A DNA stretch of 64,000 nt from Streptomyces cinnamoneus (lineage in GTDB: Bacteria; Actinomycetota; Actinomycetes; Streptomycetales; Streptomycetaceae). The stretch spans positions 6,135,001-6,199,000 of the forward strand of contig NZ_PKFQ01000001.1 in NCBI RefSeq assembly GCF_002939475.1, given 5' to 3'. The position numbers were made by a program, and so were the translations under genes. The notes under the pieces were generated by a model. That model made no database searches, was not told where the DNA came from, and saw nothing but the letters and a program-made list of their open reading frames with translations. Shown here in pieces: positions 38,941 through 46,916 of the stretch; within the stretch, counting starts at the first letter, position 1, and every line of letters starts with the position of its first letter.

Positions 38941-39773
38941 GCGGATCCCCTCTCGCCCGGCGCACGGTGGCGGCGCTGCTGGGGCTGCGCACGCCCCCCG
39001 TCCGAGTCCGCCACCTGTCGCCCGTCCGCCGGACGTGGGCGGCGGTGTTGGGGCTGCGGGTGGAGACGGAGGCCGGCCGAAGGGCCGCACCGGCCGCCTC
39101 ACGCCGGCCCGCCCGTGGCCGGCACCCGTCTCACCGGGAGGGCGGGGTGGTGGTCGTGGGTGCGTTCACCTCAAGGACGAGGAGGGGCTGGGGCGTCGTC
39201 TCCGCCGTGCTGGGCGTCCTGGTGACCTCGGTGGTGGTCGGACTGGGAATCGTGATGGAAACCGGCGGGGAACGCCGCCAGGCGCCCGCCCCCTCCGCGC
39301 CGACCGGGGCCCCCTTCCCCCCTACGGCCGTCGCGTCCCCCGCGTCCCCTCCGCGCGCCGGCGTCCGCTGGAGCGGCTGGGTCTTCCTGCCGCCCAGTGC
39401 CGCTTCGGAGGCCGAAGCGTCGGGCATCGACCTGGATCGCGAGCCGCCCGAGCCGAGGGGGGCTTCCCAGGGCGACGACCTCTGGGCGGCCGATTCCGCT
39501 TCCGAGCGCGTCGTCTTCGACGCGGGCGGATTCGCCGAGGGCGTGAACGTGCCCGTCAGGGACCTGACGCCGTCCATGTGCCGCGCGGTCATGCTGACGG
39601 GGAGGAGGGAGGCCCCGAAGGCCGTCATCGTCGAGCCGGGCTCCGTCGCCTGTTTCGTCACCACGGAGGGACGCGTGGCCGCGTTCGAGGTAGCCCGGTC
39701 GGAGGGGGGGCGCGGCCTCAGCCTCTCGGTCGTCGTGTGGTCCGAATCCCCGTCGACGGACAGTAACTCCTGA
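38937..39773 (+). CDS. Single-pass membrane protein of unknown function
   Basis: 278 residues from an ATG overlapping the upstream gene. The basic N-terminal part has an internal repeat: RRTVAALLGLR and, about 20 residues on, RRTWAAVLGLR. One membrane helix at about 85-105 (GVVSAVLGVLVTSVVVGLGIV) is followed by a Pro-rich linker and a C-terminal domain, probably outside, with cysteines in PSMCRAVM and VACFVTTEG. The C-terminal part (about 200-278) is predicted to be a small beta domain. No family recognised. It shares an operon with the TTA gene. Confidence 0.6.
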   Translation: MSGSPLARRTVAALLGLRTPPVRVRHLSPVRRTWAAVLGLRVETEAGRRAAPAASRRPARGRHPSHREGGVVVVGAFTSRTRRGWGVVSAVLGVLVTSVVVGLGIVMETGGERRQAPAPSAPTGAPFPPTAVASPASPPRAGVRWSGWVFLPPSAASEAEASGIDLDREPPEPRGASQGDDLWAADSASERVVFDAGGFAEGVNVPVRDLTPSMCRAVMLTGRREAPKAVIVEPGSVACFVTTEGRVAAFEVARSEGGRGLSLSVVVWSESPSTDSNS

Positions 39774-39848
39774 CCACCTCAAGGCCGCTCGTGTCCCTCC
39801 CGTACCCTGCTGATCATTCACATCAGCGGATGGAGAGTGGTGGGGGAC

Positions 39849-40883
39849 ATGCGTACCGCGATACGTACGGGGATGACCGCAGTTGCCGCGATCGCGGCAG
39901 TGGCCGTGCCGGCGGCTCCGGCGGGGGCGGAGGGCTCGCCGTCCTACGGCGCCACGACGGGGGTCGGCGTCCACAACGCCTACGACACGGCCAAGTACCC
40001 CTACTTCGCCGACGCCCTCGACTCCGGGGCGGGCCTTCTCGAAATCGACGTCTGGACCAACGGCTTCGGCGGCGGCTCCTTCCGGGTCTCCCACTCCAAG
40101 CCGCTGAGCAACGACAACAACTGCGTGAACGCCGGCTCGCCGGCCGCCCTGCGCACCGGCGCCCGCAACCAGCCGCTGTCCGGCTGCCTCGCCGACATCC
40201 GTGCCTGGCACGACGCCAACCCCGGCCACCGGCCGATCCTGCTCAAGGTCGAGATGAAGGACGGCTTCAACGCCAACAGCGGCCGCGGCCCCGCCGAGCT
40301 CGACGCCCTCCTGTCCGCCGAGCTCGGCGACGCGCTGTACCGCCCCGGCGACCTGATGGGCAAGCACGCCTCGCTGGACGAGGCCGTGCAGGCCGACGGC
40401 TGGCCCAGCCGGTCGGCGCTGGCGGGCAAGTTCATCGTGGAGCTGATCCCCGGTGTCGTGGAGGAGGGCAACCCGCTCGACCGCCTGTGGACCGACCGCG
40501 AGTACGCCACCCACCTCCGCGACCTCGCCGCCGCCGGCCGCATCGGCCAGGCCGCCGCCTTCCCGGCCGTGCACAACGCCGCCGCCGGCGACCCGCGCAC
40601 GCGGTACGCGGACGCGACGATCCGTCCGTGGTTCGTCGTCTTCGACGGCGACGCCACGGCGTACACGGCGGGCGGCATCGACACCGCCTGGTACGACAGG
40701 CGCCACTACCTCGTCGTCATGACGGACGCGCACAAGGTGGCGCCCGCCATCGACATCACCCGTCCGACCGAGGCGCAGGCACGTGAGCGCGTCTCGCTCA
40801 TGGCCCGCTCCCACGCGAGCTTCGCCACCGCCGACTGGTACCCCCTGCCGCAGGTCCTGTCGACGGTGGTGCCGCGCGGCTGA
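39849..40883 (+). CDS. Secreted phosphatidylinositol-specific phospholipase C (Ca2+-type)
   Basis: 344 residues from the ATG at 39849; a GTG at 39837 is an alternative. A signal peptide ends near PAGAEG (about residue 27). The PI-PLC fold is visible in GVGVHNAYDTAKYPYFADAL (catalytic His near 41), LEIDVWTNGFG and FRVSHSKPLSND (second His), then ILLKVEMKDGF and RPWFVVFDGDA. The sequence follows the Streptomyces Ca2+-dependent PI-PLC group closely in length and motifs. It cleaves phosphatidylinositol to diacylglycerol and an inositol phosphate outside the cell. It converges on the TPR regulator. Confidence 0.9.
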   Translation: MRTAIRTGMTAVAAIAAVAVPAAPAGAEGSPSYGATTGVGVHNAYDTAKYPYFADALDSGAGLLEIDVWTNGFGGGSFRVSHSKPLSNDNNCVNAGSPAALRTGARNQPLSGCLADIRAWHDANPGHRPILLKVEMKDGFNANSGRGPAELDALLSAELGDALYRPGDLMGKHASLDEAVQADGWPSRSALAGKFIVELIPGVVEEGNPLDRLWTDREYATHLRDLAAAGRIGQAAAFPAVHNAAAGDPRTRYADATIRPWFVVFDGDATAYTAGGIDTAWYDRRHYLVVMTDAHKVAPAIDITRPTEAQARERVSLMARSHASFATADWYPLPQVLSTVVPRG

Positions 40884-40889
40884 CGCCCG

Positions 40890-42236
40890 TCAGGCCGACA
40901 ACGTCGCGGGTGCGACGGCTCGGGCACGCTCGTGGAGCTGTCGGGCGGCGGCGTTTCCCAGGTGAGGGCGGATGCGGGAGAACATCTCCCGCATCCGCTC
41001 GTCGCACTGTGCCGACTGGACATGCGGATAGATGTCGATTGCCTTGCCCCAGGTGTCGCACGCGGCTTCGAGGTGACCGATCTGGCACTGCCGCTCCGCG
41101 AGCATCGACAGGTAACGCACACGGCTCCGCCAGTGCAGGTGATAGCGCAGCTTGTCGGACTCCTCCAGGGCCTCGATCGAGCCGCGCAGGTCGCCGAGTT
41201 CGTAACGGACCTGACCGGCGTGGTACGAGAGTGACGAGGGGTTGTACGAAGCGAAGGTGGTCGCCCGGGACTCGGCCTTCTCCATCGCGACCTCCGCCTC
41301 CTTGAGGTACATCAAGGCCGCCGTGCGATCGCCGACCTGCGCTGCTGAATGCGCCTGTTGCCCCGCGAGGAACGCCCGCATGCGAGGCCCCGCTTGTGGG
41401 GACGCCGACGCAGCCGCGTCGGCCAGTCGCACGGCCTCCGGCCCATGGCCCAGGTCGACGGCCTGCACGCTCATGCCCCGCAGCGTCGTGCAGTACGTGA
41501 GGTGGTCCTCGGATGCTCCGGCGAGCTGCAGGGCTTTGAGGTAATAGCGCTGGGCCAGGCCGTGGAGGCCTTCGTCCACCGCCATGTACCCCGTGAGGTA
41601 ACACAGGTCCGAAGCAGCCAACATCATCGCCTTGCGCACCGCCTCCGGAGCGTCCGCGCGCAGATACGGCGTCACCGTGTTCACCAGGAACGCGGCCGCC
41701 ATCGGTCGTGCGTGCCGGCCGCCGAACTGGTCGTCGAGTTCGGAGACGCGTTCGGTCATCGCGATGACCATGTCGACTTCGGGCATGCCGATGCGCCCGG
41801 CCTGACCCTTCTGCACGGCTTCCATCCGGCCGACCACGTCCGGCCAGTCCGGGACCGTCAGCGCCACGGAGAACAGGCTGTACCCCAGCACGCTCCGCCG
41901 CGACGGGTCCATGTCCTTTCGCCCGAGGTCGACGAGCCCCTCGACCGTGCCAGGCCCCGGGCCGGTGCCGCCGCCCGGCGGGGGGAAGCCGGCCTCCGCG
42001 TGGGTGACCGGGCGGCGCAGCCTGCGGGCGAGCGCCTCCAGGATGAGCGGCCGTACGTGCTCCTTCGGCAGGTGGCCCCCGAGCCACTGGTGCACCGACG
42101 GCTCGCGGTACCTCAGCGGCGTCCCGCGCTCGGTGCCCATGCGGTTGACCTCGCGGGCGAACTGGCTCAGCGTCCACGTGCTCTCGCGGAACAGCCGCTC
42201 CAGGCCCCTGTTCGGATCCCGTTTCCCCACCGCCAT
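40890..42236 (-). CDS. Transcriptional regulator with degenerate HTH and TPR-like repeats
   Basis: 448 residues from the ATG at 42236, with GAGGAG just upstream at tight spacing. The N-terminal region has LSQFAREVNRMG and REPSVHQWLGGHLPKEHVRPLI, an XRE-like fold, then a Gly/Pro linker. From about 150 on it is a helical array of TPR-like units (for example ALMYLKEAEVAMEKAES and SLSYHAGQVRYELGDLRGSIEALEE). Streptomycetes carry many such regulators that respond to a peptide or protein partner. It diverges from the small gene at 42375, which may be its target or partner. Specific role unknown. Confidence 0.75.
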   Translation of the reverse strand: MAVGKRDPNRGLERLFRESTWTLSQFAREVNRMGTERGTPLRYREPSVHQWLGGHLPKEHVRPLILEALARRLRRPVTHAEAGFPPPGGGTGPGPGTVEGLVDLGRKDMDPSRRSVLGYSLFSVALTVPDWPDVVGRMEAVQKGQAGRIGMPEVDMVIAMTERVSELDDQFGGRHARPMAAAFLVNTVTPYLRADAPEAVRKAMMLAASDLCYLTGYMAVDEGLHGLAQRYYLKALQLAGASEDHLTYCTTLRGMSVQAVDLGHGPEAVRLADAAASASPQAGPRMRAFLAGQQAHSAAQVGDRTAALMYLKEAEVAMEKAESRATTFASYNPSSLSYHAGQVRYELGDLRGSIEALEESDKLRYHLHWRSRVRYLSMLAERQCQIGHLEAACDTWGKAIDIYPHVQSAQCDERMREMFSRIRPHLGNAAARQLHERARAVAPATLSA

Positions 42237-42374
42237 CAACTCCTCGCCCCAGGGCGGCGTTTAAAGCTCTTAAACCTCGCCGCCGTCGCCCACAGTACCG
42301 CCGGGCACCGACAAACGGTTGCCCAGAGCGAAGAGAAGATCACCGTGTGCGACCCTGAGGGGGAGATTGGTGTG

Positions 42375-42683
42375 ATGACGTACCGGGTCGGGGCGTTCGT
42401 CGTGGACCGCCGCATCGACAAGGTCGGTCAAGTGATGGGCCGTGAGGGGCCGTACGTGCAGCTCCGCCCCGTCGGCGGAGGGCGGGAGTGGGACTGTCCG
42501 CCGGCCGCGCTCAGGCTGGCCAGGGCGGCCGAACTGCTCGGCACGGCAGGGGAGGGGGCGCGACGGTGTGCCGCGTGCGAGGCGATCAGAGCGGAACGGC
42601 GCGCGGCTGAGGAGAAGGGGGACGCCGACCGCATGACGGCCACCGCCACCCGCATGGGCGTACACCTGCGCGAGGCGCACTGA
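42375..42683 (+). CDS. Small hypothetical protein paired with the TPR regulator
   Basis: 102 residues from the ATG at 42375, preceded by GGGGGAG. The N-terminal half (MTYRVGAFVVDRRIDKVGQV, RPVGGGREWDCPP) looks like a small beta barrel; the C-terminal half is helical with CAACEAI. It diverges from the TPR regulator across 138 bp. Similar short genes commonly stand next to XRE/TPR regulators in streptomycetes. No enzyme motif or membrane segment is seen. Confidence 0.6.
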   Translation: MTYRVGAFVVDRRIDKVGQVMGREGPYVQLRPVGGGREWDCPPAALRLARAAELLGTAGEGARRCAACEAIRAERRAAEEKGDADRMTATATRMGVHLREAH

Positions 42684-42707
42684 AGCACCCCGGGGCGTCC
42701 GCCCCCG

Positions 42708-42920
42708 TCAGGCGTCCTCCAGGCGGAAGCCCACCTTCATTCCCACCTGGTAGTGCGCGATGGAGCCGTTCTCGAGATGGCCGCGGATCTGGGTCACCTC
42801 GAACCAGTCGAGCTCCCGCAGGGTCTGCGCGGCGCGGCTGATCCCGTTGCGGATCGCCGCGTCCACGCCCTCGTCCGAGGAGCCGACGATCTCGGTCACC
42901 CGGTAGGTGTGGTTGGACAT
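42708..42920 (-). CDS. Dodecin (flavin-binding storage protein)
   Basis: 70 residues, the full length of the family. MSNHTYRVTEIVGSSDEGVD, DWFEVTQIRGHL with the flavin-stacking Trp, and HYQVGMKVGFRLED with the partner Gln are the dodecin landmarks. Dodecins form 12-mers that bind FMN, riboflavin or FAD in the cytosol and protect against light and redox damage. Start ATG at 42920. It converges on the small gene at 42683 and stands upstream of no clear partner. Confidence 0.92.
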   Translation of the reverse strand: MSNHTYRVTEIVGSSDEGVDAAIRNGISRAAQTLRELDWFEVTQIRGHLENGSIAHYQVGMKVGFRLEDA

Positions 42921-42980
42921 GGATCCACCGTGCCTCACCCACCCGCCCCCCGCCAGACGAGCGCGTCCGGCCGGGCCGCG

Positions 42981-43259
42981 TCAGCGCTCCGGGTCCGGGG
43001 CCGGGAAGTCGGGGACGGGCGGGGCGGGGGCCGGCGCGCTCGGCGGGTCCGGCATCCGTGCCAGGTCCTGCTCGGCCACGCGGACCACGGCCGGGCCCGC
43101 CGCGTACACCGCGATCAGCTTGCCCGACCCGTCCACGACCGGGATGGACTTGGGGATGACGGTCCCGCTCCCGCCCAGCCTCAGCACCAGCACGCCGTGC
43201 TCGTCGTGCTCCAGGGAGAGGGCCCCGTCCGGCCGCGCGTCGTCCTCCTGATCAGCCAT
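42981..43259 (-). CDS. Small hypothetical protein
   Basis: 92 residues from the ATG at 43259. It starts MADQEDDARPDGALSLEHDE, followed by a stretch of short beta strands (VLVLRLGGSGTVIPKSIPVV, KLIAVYAAGPAVVRV) and a Pro-rich tail. It is acidic and has no signal peptide or helix bundle. The beta part could be a small barrel. It lies between dodecin and the stress protein gene on the same strand. Not assigned to a family. Confidence 0.55.
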   Translation of the reverse strand: MADQEDDARPDGALSLEHDEHGVLVLRLGGSGTVIPKSIPVVDGSGKLIAVYAAGPAVVRVAEQDLARMPDPPSAPAPAPPVPDFPAPDPER

Positions 43260-43331
43260 GTTCCGGAGGCTACCCACCCGGCCGGCGCCCGAGCGTCACC
43301 CGTTCGGGTGGTGCCGGGGGCCAGGGCGCCC

Positions 43332-43838
43332 CTAGGGCACCACGGTCACCGGCCACCGCCCCGCCTTCACCAGCCGCACCGCCACGGAACCGATGATGCG
43401 GTGCCCCGCCTGCTCGGACGCGCCGACGACGACCGCGTCCGCCTTCAGTTCGTCCGCGGCCCGCACCAGGCCCGTGTACGGGTCGCCCCGGAAGGTGTGG
43501 AACTCCCACCGGACCTCGTGGACGCCGCGCAGCCGCTCGGTCGTCGCGCGGATCTCGGCCAGCAGCTCCTCGGCCACCTCCTCGGTCATGTCCGCCACGG
43601 GGGCGCCCAGCGCCGCGCCGCCGGCGAGGACCGGCTGGACGTAGACGAGCGCGAGCAGCGCGTTCTGGCGGCGGGCCAGCCCGGCGGCGTACGCGGCGGC
43701 GCGCCACGACGTGTCGGAGCCGTCGACGCCGGCGACGATGACTCTGGGGCCGTCCGTGCCGCGTTCGAAGCCGGCCGGGAGGCTGTGGCCGTCGTCCCGT
43801 TTCCCCTGGTGCGCGTCGTGCGCGCTGTCCTCGTTCAC
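43332..43838 (-). CDS. Universal stress protein, coupled to egtD
   Basis: 168 residues from a GTG that overlaps the TGA of egtD by 4 nt, with no Shine-Dalgarno of its own, so it probably depends on reinitiation after egtD. The USP fold is seen in VIVAGVDGSDTSWRAAAYAAGLAR (shown in part: VAGVDGSDTSW) near 34-44 and in the C-terminal ADAVVVGASEQAGHR, IIGSVAVRLV and PVTVVP. The nucleotide loop departs from the GxxGx9GS form of ATP-binding members. The first 28 residues are a hydrophilic extension. It may help redox stress resistance with ergothioneine. Confidence 0.85.
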   Translation of the reverse strand: MNEDSAHDAHQGKRDDGHSLPAGFERGTDGPRVIVAGVDGSDTSWRAAAYAAGLARRQNALLALVYVQPVLAGGAALGAPVADMTEEVAEELLAEIRATTERLRGVHEVRWEFHTFRGDPYTGLVRAADELKADAVVVGASEQAGHRIIGSVAVRLVKAGRWPVTVVP

Positions 43839-44812
43839 ACCGGGAGGCTAACCGGGACGGACAGGGACAAGGCGAAGCGGCCTGCCTCGTCCGTCCACCA
43901 GTGGGTCAGCTCCAGCCCGGCCTCGGCCAGTTCCCGTCGCACGCCCTCCTGCCGGAACTTCGCGGACACCTCGGTGCGCAGCTCCTCGCCGGCCTCGAAG
44001 TGGACCGCCAGGTCCAGCGTGGGGATCTTCACCACGGCGGGCGCACGGGCCCGCAGCCGCATCTCGATCCACTCGCGGCGGGCGTCCCACAGGGCCACGT
44101 GGTCGAAGCCGTCGGGCTCGAAGTCGGCACCCAGTTCCCGGTTGATGACGGTGAGGACGTTCTTGTTGAACGCGGCCGTCACCCCCTGGGCGTCGTCGTA
44201 GGCCGGGAGGAGCACGCTCTGGTCCTTCACCAGGTCGGTGCCGAGCAACAGCGCGTCCCCGGGCGCGAGGCCGGCCCGGATGCCGGCCAGGAAGGTCGCC
44301 CGCTCCGGCGGCAGCAGATTGCCGATCGTGCCGCCGAGGAAGGCGATCAGCCGGGGACCCGGCAGGCCCTCCGGCAGGGCGAGGCCGTACTGGAAGTCGG
44401 CGACCAGCGCGTGGACCGTCAGCGCCGGGTGCTCGGCCAGCAGCGTCTCGGCGGCGCCCGCCAGGGCGCTCTCGCTCACGTCCACCGGGACGTAGAACTC
44501 CAGCGCCTCCAGGGCCCGGATCAGGTGCCGGGTCTTGTCCGAGGAGCCCGAGCCCAGCTCGACGAGCGTACGGGCACCGGTCGCCCCGGCGATGGCCCCG
44601 GCCCGGGCGAGCAGGATCTCCCGCTCGGAACGGGTCGGGTAGTACTCGGGCAGCAGGGTGATCTCGTCGAACAGCTCGCTGCCGCGGGCGTCGTAGAACC
44701 ACTTGGGAGGGAGTTCCTTGGGGGAGCGGGTCAGCCCCTCGGCGACGTCGGCGCGCAGTGCGGCGGCGGTCGCGTCGGGCGGCAGGGTGCGGGTCAGGAC
44801 GAACGGGCTCAC
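43835..44812 (-). CDS. egtD: L-histidine N-alpha-methyltransferase EgtD
   Basis: 325 residues, normal for EgtD. It starts at a GTG (VSPFVLTRTLPPDAT) that overlaps the end of egtC by 4 nt. The substrate part PPKWFYDARGSELFDEITLL with YYPTRSE is highly conserved. SAM binding uses LVELGSGSSDKTRHL, and AFLGGTIGNLLPPERA and the late EIEMRL-like WIEMRLRAR follow. It makes hercynine (trimethylhistidine) from histidine and three SAM, the first committed step of ergothioneine synthesis. It is the fourth gene of egtABCD. Confidence 0.95.
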   Translation of the reverse strand: MSPFVLTRTLPPDATAAALRADVAEGLTRSPKELPPKWFYDARGSELFDEITLLPEYYPTRSEREILLARAGAIAGATGARTLVELGSGSSDKTRHLIRALEALEFYVPVDVSESALAGAAETLLAEHPALTVHALVADFQYGLALPEGLPGPRLIAFLGGTIGNLLPPERATFLAGIRAGLAPGDALLLGTDLVKDQSVLLPAYDDAQGVTAAFNKNVLTVINRELGADFEPDGFDHVALWDARREWIEMRLRARAPAVVKIPTLDLAVHFEAGEELRTEVSAKFRQEGVRRELAEAGLELTHWWTDEAGRFALSLSVPVSLPV

Positions 44813-45588
44813 TGAACGGGCTCCTTGAGCGGGACTCGCGGGACTCGCGAGGAGAGCGGGCAGAGCGTGACGCCGGTGCGGTCGGCGGTCAGGAGGGTGC
44901 GGTCGGGGACCTCGGTCCAGCGGGGGTCGTCGTCGTACGGCTCGGAGGCGACGACCGTGCGTCCGTCGCCGGCGAGGTACCAGAGGGAGTCCCCCCACGT
45001 CGTGGCGGCGATCGACGCCCCGTCCGTGAGCAGCAGGTTGAGCCGGGAGCCCGGCGCGGCCCGGGCGAGGGTCGCCACGGCCCCCGCCAGCGCCTGCCCG
45101 GGTCTCTCCCCGCGCAGCAGCCGGTGCTCCACCAGCGCCCAGACGAACGCCGAGTCGCACCGCGCCGCCAGCCGCAGCGACGCCACCGGCGGCAGCAGCG
45201 ACACCAGCGGGGCCGCGCAGTCCGGCCAGCCGGGCAGCGCCCCGTTGTGGCTGAAGAGCCAGGGCCCCCCGGCGAACGGAGCCGCCGCGGCCTCCGCGTC
45301 GGGGCCCGCGAGGGTCGCGTCCCGGACCGCCGCGAGCAGGGCCCGGCTGCGCACCACCCGGCAGAGGTCGGCGAACGACTCGTCCGCCCAGACCGGGCCG
45401 GCCCGCCGGTACCGCGCGGGCAGCGGATCGCCCGGCGCGTACCAGCCGACGCCGAAGCCGTCCGCGTTGACCGTGCCGTGACACTGCCGTCGCGGCGCCC
45501 AGGACTGGCGGACGAGCGCGTACGGAGGATCCATGAGGTGTCGGCCGAGCGGGGCCTTGGGGCCCAGCACGGCGATGTGGCGGCACAT
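44809..45588 (-). CDS. egtC: Ergothioneine amidohydrolase EgtC (class II glutamine amidotransferase fold)
   Basis: 259 residues starting MCRHIAVLGP, so Cys2 becomes the N-terminal nucleophile after Met removal. NADGFGVGWY and FSHNGALPGW are the standard Ntn-amidotransferase substrate loops. EgtC removes the gamma-glutamyl group from gamma-glutamyl-hercynylcysteine sulfoxide. The ATG overlaps the TGA of egtB by one base and the end overlaps egtD by 4 nt, so it is made in step with both. Confidence 0.95.
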   Translation of the reverse strand: MCRHIAVLGPKAPLGRHLMDPPYALVRQSWAPRRQCHGTVNADGFGVGWYAPGDPLPARYRRAGPVWADESFADLCRVVRSRALLAAVRDATLAGPDAEAAAAPFAGGPWLFSHNGALPGWPDCAAPLVSLLPPVASLRLAARCDSAFVWALVEHRLLRGERPGQALAGAVATLARAAPGSRLNLLLTDGASIAATTWGDSLWYLAGDGRTVVASEPYDDDPRWTEVPDRTLLTADRTGVTLCPLSSRVPRVPLKEPVQ

Positions 45589-46916
45589 CAGACGGGTTCC
45601 GCGTCGCGCGCCGTGCGGAAGCCGGAGAAGATCTGCCGGCGCACCGGCAGGTCCCAGTTGCGGAAGGTGCCCCGGCAGGCCACCGGGTCCACCGCGAACG
45701 AGCCGCCGCGCAGCACCTTGTACCGGTCGCCGAAGAAGACCTCGGAGTACTCGCGGTAGGGGAAGGCCCGGAAGCCCGGGTAGGGCAGGAAGTCGCTGGC
45801 CGTCCACTCCCACACGTCCCCGATCAGCTGCCGGACGCCCAGCGGCGAGGCCCCCGCGGCGTAGGCGCCGACCGGGGCCGGGCGCAGGTGCCGCTGGCCG
45901 AGGTTGGCGTGCTCCGGCGAGGGGTCCTCGTCGCCCCACGGGTGGCGCCGGGAACGCCCGGACGCCGGGTCGTGGCGCGCGGCCTTCTCCCACTCGGCCT
46001 CCGTGGGCAGCCGCCGGCCCGCCCACGCCGCGTACGCCGCGGCCTCGTACCAGCTGACGTGCAGCACCGGTTCGGCCGGCGGCACCTCCTCGACGACCCC
46101 GAACCGCCGCCGCAGCCAGCCGCCGCCCTCGCGCCGCCAGAACAGCGGCGCGGTGATGCCGTGGCGGCGCACCTGCTCCCAGCCCTCCTGGTGCCACCAG
46201 CGCGGGTCGTCGTAGCCTCCGTCCTCGATGAACCGCGCGTAGGCGTCGTTGCTGACCGGCAGGGTGTCGATGAAGAAGGGGGCCACCTCGCGGCGGTGCG
46301 CGGGGCGTTCGTTGTCCAGGGCCCACGGTTCGGTGGAGGTGCCCATCGTGAACGGGCCGCCCTCGACGAGGACCTCCCGCGGGAGCAGCGCCGCGTCCAC
46401 GGCGGCCGGCGGAGGCTGCGGCGCGGTGAGCGCCGCCGGCCCGGCCCGTAGCTGGTGGGTGATCAGCATCGTCTCGTCGTGCTGCTGCTCGTGCTGCGCG
46501 ATCATGCCGAAGGCGAAGCTGGACTCGACCAGCGGGCCGCCTCCCTCCACCGGGGTGGCGTCGAGCACGTCCAGCACCCGGCCGCGGACGTCCGCGACGT
46601 AGCCGTGGGCCTGTGCCGGGGACAGCAGGGGCAGCGACGGCCGCTCGGCGCGGGGGTGCTCGAAGGCGTCGTACACGGAGTCGATGCCGGGAAGCAGCGC
46701 CTCCTGGCCGGCCACCGCGCGGAGCAGCCACAGCTCTTCCTGGTTGCCGATGTGCGCCAGGTCCCACACCAGGGGGGACATCAACGGCGAGTGCTGCGCG
46801 ACCAGTTCCCTGTCGTCGACGCAGCCGGTCAGGGCGCGGGTGCGGTCGCGTGCCGCGAGCAGTGCGCTCGCGGCACGCGACCGCAATGTGCCGGGGTCCA
46901 CCCGGGACGCGGTCAT
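45588..46916 (-). CDS. egtB: Ergothioneine synthase EgtB (iron-dependent sulfoxide synthase)
   Basis: 442 residues. The N-terminal DinB-like half has WDLAHIGNQEELWL and HEQQHDETML, the three-histidine iron site. The C-terminal half is a formylglycine-generating-enzyme fold: GGPFTMGTSTEPWALDNERP, SWYEAAAYAAWAGRRLPTEAEWE and WEWTASDFLPYPGF. It joins gamma-glutamylcysteine to hercynine with O2. It begins with an ATG overlapping the egtA stop (ATGA). The use of gamma-glutamylcysteine fits the presence of egtA next door. Confidence 0.95.
   Translation of the reverse strand: MTASRVDPGTLRSRAASALLAARDRTRALTGCVDDRELVAQHSPLMSPLVWDLAHIGNQEELWLLRAVAGQEALLPGIDSVYDAFEHPRAERPSLPLLSPAQAHGYVADVRGRVLDVLDATPVEGGGPLVESSFAFGMIAQHEQQHDETMLITHQLRAGPAALTAPQPPPAAVDAALLPREVLVEGGPFTMGTSTEPWALDNERPAHRREVAPFFIDTLPVSNDAYARFIEDGGYDDPRWWHQEGWEQVRRHGITAPLFWRREGGGWLRRRFGVVEEVPPAEPVLHVSWYEAAAYAAWAGRRLPTEAEWEKAARHDPASGRSRRHPWGDEDPSPEHANLGQRHLRPAPVGAYAAGASPLGVRQLIGDVWEWTASDFLPYPGFRAFPYREYSEVFFGDRYKVLRGGSFAVDPVACRGTFRNWDLPVRRQIFSGFRTARDAEPV

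Noticed and set aside
34437..40883. A biosynthetic gene cluster around the CYP102-type P450
   Set aside because: A PAS-LuxR regulator, a P450 and a TTA gene hint at secondary metabolism, but no synthase, ligase or tailoring gene beyond the P450 is present.
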